From assembly GCF_015709525.1 (NCBI RefSeq), contig NZ_JADNRA010000034.1, positions 186,001-250,000 on the forward strand: DNA of 64,000 bases. Direction: 5' to 3'. The stretch comes from Methylocystis sp. L43 (GTDB lineage: Bacteria; Pseudomonadota; Alphaproteobacteria; Rhizobiales; Beijerinckiaceae). Below the pieces are notes generated by a model. It had not been told where the DNA came from, ran no database searches, and was given only the letters and a program-made list of their open reading frames with translations. The first letter of the stretch is position 1. Every line of letters begins with the position of its first letter. Of the stretch, positions 51,552 to 60,332 are shown in pieces. Both the position numbers and the translations under genes were made by a program.

Positions 51552-51791
51552 TTACGCCGCCAATTCGTCGGCGCGACAGCCTTCACAATCGCCGCTCCCC
51601 GAGCACTCATCCAATCCTCTCGCGGCGTGCTGGTCGACGATGGCGACAATGCTGCGCACGCAGCGCCCGCATTTCGCCTCGCAGCCCATATGCCGGAACA
51701 CAGCTGAAACCGATGGCCGGTCACCGCGTGGCCCAAGCGTATCGCGCACATCGCGGTCCGACAGGACGTTGCACGAACAGACGATCATCAC
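51552..51791 (-). CDS. bfd: Bacterioferritin-associated ferredoxin Bfd
   Basis: A 79-residue BFD-type 2Fe-2S protein: ligands CSC in MIVCSCNVLSD and C-x6-CGRC in HMGCEAKCGRC. Bfd supplies electrons to release iron from bacterioferritin. The C-terminal tail has extra cysteines (ECSGSGDCEGC), more than the usual four, of unknown purpose. It is directly upstream of bfr and downstream of three palindromic operators. Confidence 0.93.
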   Translation of the reverse strand: MMIVCSCNVLSDRDVRDTLGPRGDRPSVSAVFRHMGCEAKCGRCVRSIVAIVDQHAARGLDECSGSGDCEGCRADELAA

Positions 51792-51798
51792 TTAGCCT

Positions 51799-51866
51799 AG
51801 TTTGGAAAGGTTGCAAACTACTTTCTGGAAAGGTTGCAAATTTCCCTTCTTTGGAAAGATTGCAAA
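51799..51866. promoter_or_regulatory. Three tandem palindromic operators upstream of bfd-bfr
   Basis: A 17-base palindrome of the form TTTGGAA-AGR-TTGCAAA occurs at 51801-51817, 51824-51840 (first bases TCTGG) and 51850-51866, spaced 23 and 26 bases. The first begins ten bases before the bfd start. The first copy's palindrome extends by two bases on each side. The layout, two seven-base arms around three bases, resembles the Irr box (TTTAGAA-N3-TTCTAAA) but the arm sequence differs, so an iron-responsive repressor is inferred, not shown. Confidence 0.7.
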
Positions 51867-52019
51867 CTACCTTTCGTATCAGTAGGTTACAACATCTCCT
51901 GCCGTTTGCCAACTCTCGCGTGTCGCCTTTCGGACAGACCCGCGCCGATGGGTTCTGATTGGCAAGGACCATGCCGGTTTATCAGCTACATTTTGGACGA
52001 ACTGGTCTCCCGGCAAGTG
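51867..52019. other. Intergenic spacer
   Basis: About 150 bases between the operators and the terminator of the Gly/Trp-rich gene. No gene is supported. Confidence 0.4.
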
Positions 52020-52053
52020 TAAAAAAATGAGCCGCGAACGACGTCCGCGGCTC
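52020..52053 (-). terminator. Intrinsic terminator of the Gly/Trp-rich protein gene
   Basis: An 8-bp stem GAGCCGCG/CGCGGCTC at 52029-52053 with a nine-base loop is followed on the minus strand by CATTTTTTT. It lies 34 bases after the stop of the gene at 52088. Confidence 0.85.
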
Positions 52054-52087
52054 CTGATCTCGGGGCACATCTTGGGTTAAATCTTTC

Positions 52088-52465
52088 CTACCAGTGACGG
52101 TGTCCCCAGCCGCCGCCACCCCAGCCGCCGCGTGCGCCCCAGCCCGGTCCGCCCCAGCCGCCGCGTCCACCCCAGCCTGGTCCGCCCCAGCCTGGGCGTC
52201 GCCAACCATAGCCGCCTCCCCAGCGGGGACCACCCCAGCCGTAGCCGCCGCCCCAGCCATAGCCAGGCTGCCACCAGCACCGGTAAGGTCCGCACACCCA
52301 GCGCGCCTTCTCGAGGTCCTGACCCAGCTGAGCCGCGGGCGCGCGATCAATCCCCGGCAGCGCGGAAGCCTCTGGCGCGAATGCGCTCGAAGCGAGAACG
52401 AAAAGAAGCGCGGCGAGGGCCGGCTTGACGGGCGCCGAGAGGGTTTTGACGGCTGCCGATCTCAT
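52088..52465 (-). CDS. Exported Gly/Trp-rich repeat protein
   Basis: A 125-residue protein with a signal peptide (PALAALLFVLASSAFAPEASA), a short segment with a cysteine pair (WVCGPYRCWW) and a C-terminal half made of imperfect GWGGP, GGYGW and GRGGWGGPGWG repeats ending HRHW. Exported low-complexity proteins of this kind are frequent in this order; function unknown. GGAGGATGC precedes the ATG. Confidence 0.8.
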   Translation of the reverse strand: MRSAAVKTLSAPVKPALAALLFVLASSAFAPEASALPGIDRAPAAQLGQDLEKARWVCGPYRCWWQPGYGWGGGYGWGGPRWGGGYGWRRPGWGGPGWGGRGGWGGPGWGARGGWGGGGWGHRHW

Positions 52466-52560
52466 GGAGCATCCTCCTTTTGAGAATTGGTGGAACCGTT
52501 TCGAGTTACGGCGAACGCGCTGAACCGAGGCTGAAACTTCCGTTCATCAGAGGGTTATGA

Positions 52561-54057
52561 ATGTCCAAACTCCTGGGCGCGCTTGATCAGGGCACCACGA
52601 GCACCCGCTTTATCGTCATGCGCAGTCACGGCGGGATCGTCGCCCAGGCGCAGCGCGAGCACCGGCAAATCTATCCCCGCCCCGGCTGGGTCGAACATGA
52701 CGCCGCCGAGATTTGGCGCAACGCGCAGACCGTGATCGCCGCGGCGCTGGCCGAGGCCAACGTCTCGGCCCGCGACCTCTCAGCCGTCGGCGTCACCAAC
52801 CAGCGCGAGACGACCCTCTTGTGGGATGCGGCGACCGGCGCGCCGCTTCATCACGCGATCGTCTGGATGGATACCCGCACGCAAGCCGCCGTCGACCGGA
52901 TCGCGGCGCAGGGGTTGGGCGATCTGGTCCGCGCAAAAACCGGCCTGCCGCTCGCGAGCTATTTTTCCGCGCTCAAACTCGCCTGGCTTCTCGACGAAAT
53001 CCCCGACGCCCGAGCGAGGGCGGCGCAGGGCGCGGCGCTGTTTGGCACGATCGATTCCTGGATCATTTGGAATTTGACTGGCGGCCCCCGCGGCGGCCGC
53101 CATCTCATCGACGCGACCAACGCCTCGCGCACGCAGCTGATGAGTCTCGAAACCCTGCAATGGGATGGAGAGCTGCTGCGGATCTTCGACATTCCCGCAG
53201 CCTGCCTGCCGAAAATATGCTCGTCGAGCGAGGTCTATGGGGAATGCGTCGGCGCGCTCGCCGGCGTTCCGCTCGCCGGCGCGCTCGGCGACCAGCACGC
53301 CGCGCTGCTCGGGCAAGCCTGCGTCGAGGTTGGCGACGCCAAGAACACCTATGGCACCGGCTGTTTTCTGCTGATGAACGTCGGCGAGACGCCGCGCATA
53401 TCGACCAAAGGCCTGCTGACGACGCTCGCCTATCAGCTTGGCGACGCGAAACCCTGTTACGCGCTGGAAGGTTCGGTCGCGATCGCCGGCGCTCTGGTGC
53501 AGTGGCTGCGCGACAATCTCGGGATCATCAAAGAGAGCCGCGAGATCGAGGCGCTCGCGAGAAGCGTGCCGGACAATGGCGACGTCTATTTCGTGCCGGC
53601 ATTCTCCGGTCTTTTTGCGCCGCGATGGCGTGGCGACGCCCGCGGGATCATCGCCGGGCTGACGCGTTTCTCCAATAAGGGCCATATCGCCCGCGCGGCG
53701 CTCGAAGCCGCGGCGTTTCAGACCCGCGAAGTTCTCGCGGCGATGATCGCCGATGCGGGCGTTGAGATCAGCGCGCTGAAGGTCGATGGCGGCATGGCGG
53801 GGAGCGATTTGTTGATGCAGTTTCAGGCCGACCTCATCGACGCGCCGGTCGTCCGGCCCAGCCAGTTGGAGTTGACGGCGGTCGGCGCCGCTTATGCGGC
53901 GGGCCTCGCCGTCGGCGCTTATAAAAGCCTGGATGACATCGCCGCGCAGACGCGAGAATCGCGTCGTTTTACGCCTGATATGACGCCGCAGGAACGGGCG
54001 CGCCTGATCGCATCCTGGGAAAAGGCCGTCGAGCGTTCGCTCGGCTGGGCGATCTGA
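52561..54057 (+). CDS. glpK: Glycerol kinase
   Basis: A 498-residue FGGY kinase: [34 protein letters not shown], the FGGY signatures (about residues 130-145 and 355-380) and [20 protein letters not shown]. It phosphorylates glycerol to glycerol 3-phosphate. Length is normal. No glpF or glpD adjoins it. The start codon ATG at 52561 is clear. Confidence 0.96.
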   Translation: MSKLLGALDQGTTSTRFIVMRSHGGIVAQAQREHRQIYPRPGWVEHDAAEIWRNAQTVIAAALAEANVSARDLSAVGVTNQRETTLLWDAATGAPLHHAIVWMDTRTQAAVDRIAAQGLGDLVRAKTGLPLASYFSALKLAWLLDEIPDARARAAQGAALFGTIDSWIIWNLTGGPRGGRHLIDATNASRTQLMSLETLQWDGELLRIFDIPAACLPKICSSSEVYGECVGALAGVPLAGALGDQHAALLGQACVEVGDAKNTYGTGCFLLMNVGETPRISTKGLLTTLAYQLGDAKPCYALEGSVAIAGALVQWLRDNLGIIKESREIEALARSVPDNGDVYFVPAFSGLFAPRWRGDARGIIAGLTRFSNKGHIARAALEAAAFQTREVLAAMIADAGVEISALKVDGGMAGSDLLMQFQADLIDAPVVRPSQLELTAVGAAYAAGLAVGAYKSLDDIAAQTRESRRFTPDMTPQERARLIASWEKAVERSLGWAI

Positions 54058-54076
54058 CAAGTTTGAGAACGGCGCG

Positions 54077-54343
54077 CTATTCGAAATCCGCGCTCAAACC
54101 GTGCTTTTCGAGCTGCTTTTCGACCGCGTCGAGAATTTTCTGCAGCTCCTCGATGCCGATCGGGGTTTCATCGTCGGGCGCGTCCCAATGTTCGAGGTCG
54201 TCGAGGCGCACGATGAAATCGGCGTCTTCTTCAGATTCGCCGTCCGGCGGCGCGGCGGGGATGGTGAGCGTTTTCCCGGCGCGGCGCACGCGAATCGCGC
54301 CCTCTGTCACTTCGACCTGATAGCCGCCTGCGCGTCGCGCCAT
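54077..54343 (-). CDS. Small acidic conserved-looking protein
   Basis: An 88-residue protein: beta-rich N-terminus (GGYQVEVTEGAIRVRRAGKTLTI), then an acidic segment (GESEEDADFIVRLDDLEHWDAPDDETPI) and a C-terminal helix (IEELQKILDAVEKQLEKHG). No function known. It lies 22 bases upstream of mutY on the same strand and may be co-transcribed with it. Confidence 0.75.
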   Translation of the reverse strand: MARRAGGYQVEVTEGAIRVRRAGKTLTIPAAPPDGESEEDADFIVRLDDLEHWDAPDDETPIGIEELQKILDAVEKQLEKHGLSADFE

Positions 54344-54365
54344 CGCTCCCTCCAGCCTCGCAGTC

Positions 54366-55427
54366 TCATGCGTCGATAAGTCCGGCGCGAGCGGCGGCCT
54401 TGCGCATGAGGGTGGGCAATCCTTCTTTACCGAGATTGGCGCGCGCCGCCCAGCGGCAATCTGAAGGCGCCGCTTTGGCGCGCGTTTGCGCGACGAACAC
54501 TGTCGCCTCCAGCGCGAAATGCGTAAAAATATGCGTCACCGGCTCTTCGAGCGCGCGCCACCGCGCCGCGCAGGGCGCGAAACCCGAGAATTCCGCGACG
54601 GCAATGTCCTGGGTCAAAGGCGTCGACGGAAAGGCGTTCATGCCGCCAAAAAGCCCGCGCGGCGGCCGGCGTAGGAGCAACGCCTCGTCGCCGCGCCGCA
54701 GGATAAAGATCGCGCCGCGGCGTCTGGGCTTCGGCCCCTTGGCCTCTCGCGCCGGGTAGTCGTTCTGCGCGCCGAGACGCCGCGCGGCGCAGAAAGACGA
54801 CAGCGGACAGGCCGGGCAATCAGGCGTTCGCGGCGCGCAAACAAGCGCGCCGAGCTCCATCAGCGCCTGGACGGAATCGCCGGGGCGCGCGGGGCTCATG
54901 AGCGCCGCGGCCTTTTCGCGAACGAGCGAGGCAACCTTGCGCGGCGGCGTCTCGATCGCGTGAAGACGCGCGATAACGCGTTCGACATTGCCGTCGACGG
55001 CGACGCAGGGCTGATCGAAAGCGATGGCGGCGATCGCCGCCGCCGTATAGGGACCAACGCCCGGAAGAAGGCGCAGCGCCGCTTCCTCGCGCGGAAATCC
55101 GCCGGCAGAATCCACGACCGCGCGGGCGCAGGCGTGCAGATTGCGCGCGCGGGCGTAGTAGCCGAGCCCCGCCCATTGCGCGAGAACGTCGTCGAGCGAG
55201 GCGCGCGCCAGATCCTCGATCGCCGGCCAGCGCGCCAGAAACGCCGCATAGCGCTCCTTCACCGTCGCGACGGTCGTTTGCTGCAACATGATTTCGGAAA
55301 GCCAGACCCGATAGGGGTCCGGCGCTTCCCCGGCCCGCGCGCGCCAGGGCAGTTCGCGCCGATGGGCGTCGTACCAGGCGAGCAGCGCCGCGCCCGGTTT
55401 GGTCGATCTCGCGCGAGGCTTTATCAT
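54366..55427 (-). CDS. mutY: MutY, A/G-specific adenine DNA glycosylase
   Basis: A 353-residue repair enzyme: WRARAGEAPDPYRVWLSEIMLQQTTVATV, helix-hairpin-helix LLPGVGPYTAAAIAAIAF with the catalytic aspartate in AVDGNVERV, the 4Fe-4S loop C-x6-C-x2-C-x5-C (CAPRTPDCPACPLSSFC), and a C-terminal NUDIX-like domain that recognises 8-oxoguanine. Length is normal. Confidence 0.97.
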   Translation of the reverse strand: MIKPRARSTKPGAALLAWYDAHRRELPWRARAGEAPDPYRVWLSEIMLQQTTVATVKERYAAFLARWPAIEDLARASLDDVLAQWAGLGYYARARNLHACARAVVDSAGGFPREEAALRLLPGVGPYTAAAIAAIAFDQPCVAVDGNVERVIARLHAIETPPRKVASLVREKAAALMSPARPGDSVQALMELGALVCAPRTPDCPACPLSSFCAARRLGAQNDYPAREAKGPKPRRRGAIFILRRGDEALLLRRPPRGLFGGMNAFPSTPLTQDIAVAEFSGFAPCAARWRALEEPVTHIFTHFALEATVFVAQTRAKAAPSDCRWAARANLGKEGLPTLMRKAAARAGLIDA

Positions 55428-55490
55428 GAGAGCGATTGATAGAGGGCGAAGCCTCGCCCCGGCAAGGAGGGCGGCGTCGCCGCAAGTCCC

Positions 55491-56054
55491 ATGAGCCTCC
55501 CCATGCGCGCCAAAGGCTTTAAAGCGCGCTCGCTCGCGGATTATGTTGCGCGCGAACTCGACCCGCTCATCGCCGCGCGCGGCTTTGGCGAAGCCTCGCT
55601 GCTCTTATGCTGGCGCGAGATCGTCGGCGCCCGAATTGCGCGAATTTGCGCGCCCGCCTCGCTGCAGTGGCCGCCGCAGCGCCGGGCGAAGCCGGCCGAC
55701 CCGTCGCCCGGGAAGCGCCGCGAAAAGACGCCGCGCGAGCCGGCGACTCTCGTGCTGCGGGTGGACCCGGGCTTTGGACTTGAAGCGCAGCATCTCGCCC
55801 CGACGATCATCGATCGGGTCAATGCGCATCTTGGCTGGCGCTGCGTCGCGCGGATCGCGCTGCGACAGGAAGCCATAATCCCCGTAACCGCGTTTCGGCC
55901 GAGCCTTGCCCGGGCGCCCAAGCCCGATTCAGCGGCGCGCGCGCGCGCCATCCAGGCGGCAGAGGGCGTCGCCGAGGAAGGCCTGCGCGACGCGCTCATC
56001 CGGCTCGGCGAACGCGCGCTCGCCGGCCCAACCGGCGCGCCTGGCGACGCTTGA
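55491..56054 (+). CDS. DciA-like DUF721 protein
   Basis: A 187-residue DUF721 protein: a basic N-terminal region with LADYVARELDPLIAARGFGEASLLLCWREIVGARIARICAPASL, then an insertion and LVLRVDPGFGLEAQHLAPTIIDRVNAHLG. DUF721 proteins include DciA, the loader of replicative helicase DnaB. It is divergent from mutY, an order common in alphaproteobacteria. Assignment is to the family only. Confidence 0.85.
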   Translation: MSLPMRAKGFKARSLADYVARELDPLIAARGFGEASLLLCWREIVGARIARICAPASLQWPPQRRAKPADPSPGKRREKTPREPATLVLRVDPGFGLEAQHLAPTIIDRVNAHLGWRCVARIALRQEAIIPVTAFRPSLARAPKPDSAARARAIQAAEGVAEEGLRDALIRLGERALAGPTGAPGDA

Positions 56055-56114
56055 CGGCGCCCTTGCGAAGGCTTGCAATCGCGAACGCTTGCTTTTAGGT
56101 TCGCGCCGCTTAAT

Positions 56115-56191
56115 GCCGCCATAGCTCAGTTGGTTAGAGCACCAGATTGTGGATCTGGGGGTCCCCCGTTCGAGCCGGGGTGGCGGTACCA
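56115..56191 (+). tRNA. tRNA-His (GTG)
   Basis: 77 bases including encoded CCA. Anticodon stem CCAGA/TCTGG encloses TTGTGGA, anticodon GTG; T-loop GTTCGAGCC. The acceptor stem GCCGCCA pairs with TGGCGGT, ending in a G-T pair. Confidence 0.96.
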
Positions 56192-56348
56192 TGCTCTCAG
56201 CGGCCGCAAATATTTGTAGGCCGACTCGGCGATGGTCCGATCGACTGGAGCTTAAGGACGAGCCGCCGGGACGCGCTCCGCGGCCATCGCACAATCGGTT
56301 TTACTGATCTCGTTGGCGAGTGCGCGCCTTGAAGACAAAGGCGCGGCA

Positions 56349-56368
56349 GGGAGCCGTGTTCGGCTCCC
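56349..56368 (-). terminator. Possible terminator hairpin after hdeD-like gene
   Basis: A perfect 8-bp stem GGGAGCCG/CGGCTCCC with a TGTT loop. It lies about 70 bases after the stop of the leftward HdeD-type gene. No strong T-run follows. Confidence 0.35.
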
Positions 56369-56436
56369 GCCTGATTACGGCCGCGACCCGACGCGCCGAT
56401 CGAGGCTGACGGGCGCTCGCGCGCCCGTCCAGACGC

Positions 56437-57015
56437 TTAAAGCAGAGCGCCTTCCGAGATCGCCCGAAGGCCAAAGCCGAGAGCGATGATTCCCCATCCT
56501 TTGAACAGCAAATCGATGCCCAGGAAGGTTCCGATCGCCCAAAGCCCGGTGAACGGCCAGCCGGTCACCAACAGCGCGCCCAGCAGCAGCGCGACGCCGC
56601 CCTGCAGGAGATACATCCACAGACCGTCGATCTGGGAGGTCAGCGCAAAACCGATGACGAGTATGCCTTCGGCGATGAAATAGAAGGCGATGAGAAGCGT
56701 GATCGCCTCGGCGCTGATCGCCGGACGCGTCAGCAGCATGATTCCGACGATCGCCAAAAGAACCGCCCAGATGACGTGGACGAAGAAATCTGTCCACAGG
56801 CCCGCGGCCGAAAAGGCGAAGATGAGAACCGACACCGCGCTGACGATGAGCAGCGCGCCAAGAAAGCCGACCGCGATGAACGTCGCCATCCTGGCTCGGA
56901 TGATCGCGAGGATTCCCAGCGCCCCGATCAATATTCCCAGGGCGATGACCCAGCCCCAGTGAACGGCGAGGACATCGGGGGCGCCTGAAACGAAAGAGTC
57001 AAACTGTCGCTGCAT
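56437..57015 (-). CDS. HdeD-family membrane protein
   Basis: A 192-residue integral membrane protein with six predicted helices (GWVIALGILIGALGILAIIRAR through FLGIDLLFKGWGIIALGFGL), the DUF308/HdeD layout. Linked to acid stress in enterobacteria; function here unknown. Monocistronic. Confidence 0.9.
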   Translation of the reverse strand: MQRQFDSFVSGAPDVLAVHWGWVIALGILIGALGILAIIRARMATFIAVGFLGALLIVSAVSVLIFAFSAAGLWTDFFVHVIWAVLLAIVGIMLLTRPAISAEAITLLIAFYFIAEGILVIGFALTSQIDGLWMYLLQGGVALLLGALLVTGWPFTGLWAIGTFLGIDLLFKGWGIIALGFGLRAISEGALL

Positions 57016-57199
57016 CTAAGGCTTCCATGGTGAGATGAGGAAAGCGGAATCTTTGCCGATTAGGCGCAAATAGCAAGCCGATAATTGTGACGAGCCGATT
57101 TGACGGATGGTGGCGTTCGGGTCCGCGCCGAAATCTCGAATGGCGGACTTCGGCCGCCCTCGTCGGTCGCCATCCGGCCTCCGCCCCCTGAGCAGCCCT

Positions 57200-58192
57200 T
57201 CAACGCCCTTCGCTGTCGAGATGCGCCATCTGCGCCTCGGCGTAGCGCGCTCCGGCGACGCAGGACGCGAGATTCTCCAGGGCGGAAAGCTCCTCGCGAT
57301 CGAGCGTCAGAGCGAGCGCGCCGAGCGATTCGGCGAGCCTGTCGCGCCGCCGCGCGCCAATGAGCGGCACGACGTCGTCGCCGCGCGACAAAACCCAGGC
57401 GATGGCGACCTGCGCGACCGTTGCGCCCCTGGCGTCGGCGATGCGCTTGATTTCGTTGACGAGCGCCAAATTCTTTTCGAGATTTTCGCCCTGAAAGCGC
57501 GGAATGCTCGCGCGAAAATCTCCTCTTCCCGCGTGCGCGCCGGCTTGCCAGTGGCCGCTGATCAGGCCCCGCGACAAGACGCCATAGGCGGTGAGGCCGA
57601 TCCCGAGCGCGCGGCACGTCGGAAGGATCGATTTTTCGATCCCGCGCGAAACCAGCGAATATTCAATCTGCAGATCGGCGATTGCATGTACGGCGGCCGC
57701 GCGGCGGATCGTCTCCGCTCCGACTTCCGAGAGTCCGATAAACCGCACATGGCCCGCCTTGACCATGTCGGCGATGGCGCCGACAGTCTCCTCGATCGGC
57801 ACGCTCGGATCGAGACGCGCCGGACGATAGATGTCGAGATGATCGACGCCAAGCCGCTTCAGACTATAGGCGAGCGACGTCTTCACGGCGGACGGCCGCC
57901 CATCAAATCCGATCCAGTTTCCGTCCGGATCGCGCTGGGCGCCGAATTTGACGCTGAGAATCGCCGCATCGCGCGGGCGGCTGCGCAAGGCCTCCGCAAT
58001 CAGCAGTTCATTGTCGCCCATGCCGTAGAAATCGCCGGTGTCGAGCAAGGTGACGCCAGCGTCGAGAGCGGCGTGAATGGTGGCGACGGCTTCCGCGCGA
58101 TCCGACGCGCCATAGAAGGCCGACATGCCCATGCAGCCAAGGCCGATAGCAGATACGATGGGGCCGTTCGCGCCCAGCCGGCGAGTGATCAT
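57200..58192 (-). CDS. Aldo/keto reductase
   Basis: A 330-residue AKR of the YakC/AKR13-like group: ITRRLGANGPIVSAIGLGCMGMS, tetrad residues in LDTGDFYG and ILSVKFG, and GAIADMVKAGHVRFIGLSEVGAETIRRAAAVH. The usual catalytic histidine (QHRVDP) is replaced in IYRPARLDP; other proteobacterial relatives seem to share this, so it may be a subfamily trait. ATG 58192 begins the family sequence; the longer frame to 58249 is unlikely. Confidence 0.9.
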   Translation of the reverse strand: MITRRLGANGPIVSAIGLGCMGMSAFYGASDRAEAVATIHAALDAGVTLLDTGDFYGMGDNELLIAEALRSRPRDAAILSVKFGAQRDPDGNWIGFDGRPSAVKTSLAYSLKRLGVDHLDIYRPARLDPSVPIEETVGAIADMVKAGHVRFIGLSEVGAETIRRAAAVHAIADLQIEYSLVSRGIEKSILPTCRALGIGLTAYGVLSRGLISGHWQAGAHAGRGDFRASIPRFQGENLEKNLALVNEIKRIADARGATVAQVAIAWVLSRGDDVVPLIGARRRDRLAESLGALALTLDREELSALENLASCVAGARYAEAQMAHLDSEGR

Positions 58193-58324
58193 CGAGGACC
58201 TCTTAAGATCTGCCCTCAGGCTCGCGGCTAGAGGGATCGCGAAGCGCAACTATATTCCATCGGCGGCGTCGGGCGCCAGCGCGCATCAGCTTTTGCTTGG
58301 CGCGCCAATGAGAGCAAGAGAGCC

Positions 58325-59361
58325 GTGCCGCGCCATTTCGACCCCGCGCTGATCAACGATCCGTTTGACGATCCGGGTCTTTACGTCGATCTCGTGTTCG
58401 AAAAGCGGGCGATGCTGTTCGATCTTGGCGATCTTGGGCGGCTATCGCCCCGTAAGATGCTGCGAATCAGCGACGTCTTCGTGACGCATCTGCATATGGA
58501 TCACTTCGCGGGCTTCGATCAGCTGCTGCGGCTCTGCTTGGGCGGGAAATGACGCTTGGCGTTCACGGACCGCCGGGGATCATCGACGCGGTGGAGCATA
58601 AGCTCAAAGCCTATTCCTGGAACCTCATCGGCGGCTACGAGGGCAATCTGACATTTCGGGTGACTGAAATGGACGAATCCGGGCGCGCTGCTTCCGCTTC
58701 GTTTTCCGGACGAACGCGGTTTGCGCGGCGCGACGAAGAGAAGAGTCGATCGAGCGAGGGGTTGCTGCTGAAAGAGTCCGGAATGCAGGTTCGCGCCACG
58801 ACGCTGGATCATGGCCTTCCGGTGCTGGCTTTCGCGCTGGAGGAGCGCGCGCATATCAACATTTGGCGCAACAAGCTCGACGCATTGGGTCTCGCCGTGG
58901 GCCCATGGCTGCGGGCGTTTAAAGAGGCGACGCTTCGCGGCGCTGATGACGCGGACCTCATCAAAGTCGCCTGGGCCGATGCGACAGGCGAGGAGCCCAA
59001 CGCCCTACCCTTCGGAATGCTCAAGAAGGAGATCATGAAGATCTCGTCGGGCCGCAAGATCGCCTATGTCGTCGATTGCGCCTACACGGAGCGCAACATC
59101 GAACGAATCGTAAAGCTCGCGGACGGCGCCGACACGCTCTTCATCGAAGGAGGATTTTTGGAGCGCGACTCTGCCGCCGCGTCCAAGCGGCGACATCTAA
59201 CGGCGCGTCAGGCGGGAACGATCGCGCGCCGCGCCGGCGTGAAGCGGCTGGTGACGTTCCACTACTCGCCCCGTTACAAAGGCGAAGGCGTGGAGCTTGC
59301 GCGGGAAGCTCAAGACGCGTTTCTTAGCGCTGAACGTTCGAGAACGGAAAGCAGCCCATGA
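58325..59361 (+). pseudogene. Metallo-beta-lactamase (RNase Z-like) gene split by a frameshift
   Basis: Two overlapping frames make one MBL-fold protein. The first (GTG 58325 to stop 58552) has the metal motif [24 protein letters not shown]; the second (ATG 58549 to 59361) continues with LGVHGPPGIIDAVEHKLKAYSWNL and the rest, including DHGLPVLAF and FHYSPRYKGE. Adding one base near 58543-58549 would restore a single frame through [13 protein letters not shown]. The ATGA overlap could allow translational coupling, so function as two chains is not excluded. A sequencing error is another possibility. Confidence 0.8.
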
Positions 59362-60260
59362 AGCTTGTTCGATCGGCGGGTCTTTTCTTTTTTGCTGCGC
59401 TGTTGTTTTCGTTCGCCGCCGTCGGCGCCGAGAGGAGCCGTTCCGTCATTCCGCTGACAGTGACCGAAGATCAATATTCCGGCGGGCGCATCTACCTGCC
59501 GGTCCGCATCGGCAATGTCATGGGAAACATGCGCCTTGACACGGGGGCCTCGAGCACGCGCCTCAGGCAGGCGCCCTGGAACAAGGACCTGCCGGTGCTC
59601 GGCGCAAGCCTCTCCACGGGGGCGTCGGGCGCGACGATGGGCTGCGATGAGGTCGAAGCGCAGAATGTCGAACTCGTCGCCGATGAAGGCAACAACATCG
59701 CGCGGACGAAATATGAGGTCACGCGCTGTCGGGCGAGCGACGCTGACGATCTTTTGGGACTGGATTTTTTCAAAGGCGCACGATTCAGCCTCGACATCGA
59801 TCGTCGCGAACTCGTCTTTTTCGGAGACGCGACGGGCAGCGGTCGCCCCAAGCCATTTCGTCGGCTGGGACCCGATAAACGTCTTGTCGGGATCGACCTG
59901 CGCTTCGGCAAGACGGCTGCGATCGGCCTCTTCGACTCAGGCGCGGAAGTCTCGGCCGTCGATCAGCAGTTCATACGCAAGCACAAGGGGCTGTTCACGG
60001 CCGTGAAGGCCAAAGCCCGGGCGAGCGGCGTCGGCGGAAAACGCATTTCCTTGAAGGTCTACAAAATCAAGTCGCTTGATCTGGGCGAAGGCGGCGTCCT
60101 GCGCGACCTCTACGCGATCTCCTACGACTTCGGCGCCTTGCGCGCCGCGCTAGGCCGCGATGTTTCTTTCCTGATCGGCTACAATCTCATCCGGAGATTT
60201 GCCTGGGACTTTGATTTTCGCGCGCCGGATTCGCCGACATGGGACGCGAAGCTGAAATAG
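59358..60260 (+). CDS. Exported retropepsin-like aspartic protease homologue
   Basis: A 300-residue protein with a signal peptide (MKLVRSAGLFFFAALLFSFAAVGAE) and two aspartic-protease motifs, MRLDTGASST near residue 60 and LFDSGAEVSAVD near residue 195, each followed by a GLDFF or GYNLI block. Both halves therefore look like fused retropepsin-like domains. Protease activity is likely but not proven. Its ATG overlaps the stop of the MBL gene by four bases. Confidence 0.82.
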   Translation: MKLVRSAGLFFFAALLFSFAAVGAERSRSVIPLTVTEDQYSGGRIYLPVRIGNVMGNMRLDTGASSTRLRQAPWNKDLPVLGASLSTGASGATMGCDEVEAQNVELVADEGNNIARTKYEVTRCRASDADDLLGLDFFKGARFSLDIDRRELVFFGDATGSGRPKPFRRLGPDKRLVGIDLRFGKTAAIGLFDSGAEVSAVDQQFIRKHKGLFTAVKAKARASGVGGKRISLKVYKIKSLDLGEGGVLRDLYAISYDFGALRAALGRDVSFLIGYNLIRRFAWDFDFRAPDSPTWDAKLK

Positions 60261-60332
60261 ACGATCGCGCGGCGCGGCGCCGTGCGAGCGCAGCGCAGCC
60301 GATATTGCGGTGCGTCGCAGCGGCGAGCGCGT

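Noticed and set aside
52780-54060. Minus-strand frame of 426 codons across glycerol kinase
   Set aside because: Shadow of glpK with arginine-rich, low-similarity sequence.
57200-58192. Aldo/keto reductase as another dead enzyme because the catalytic His is replaced
   Set aside because: The YRPARLDP form seems shared by a subfamily of proteobacterial homologues, and the other tetrad residues are present, so it was not counted with the altered cluster.
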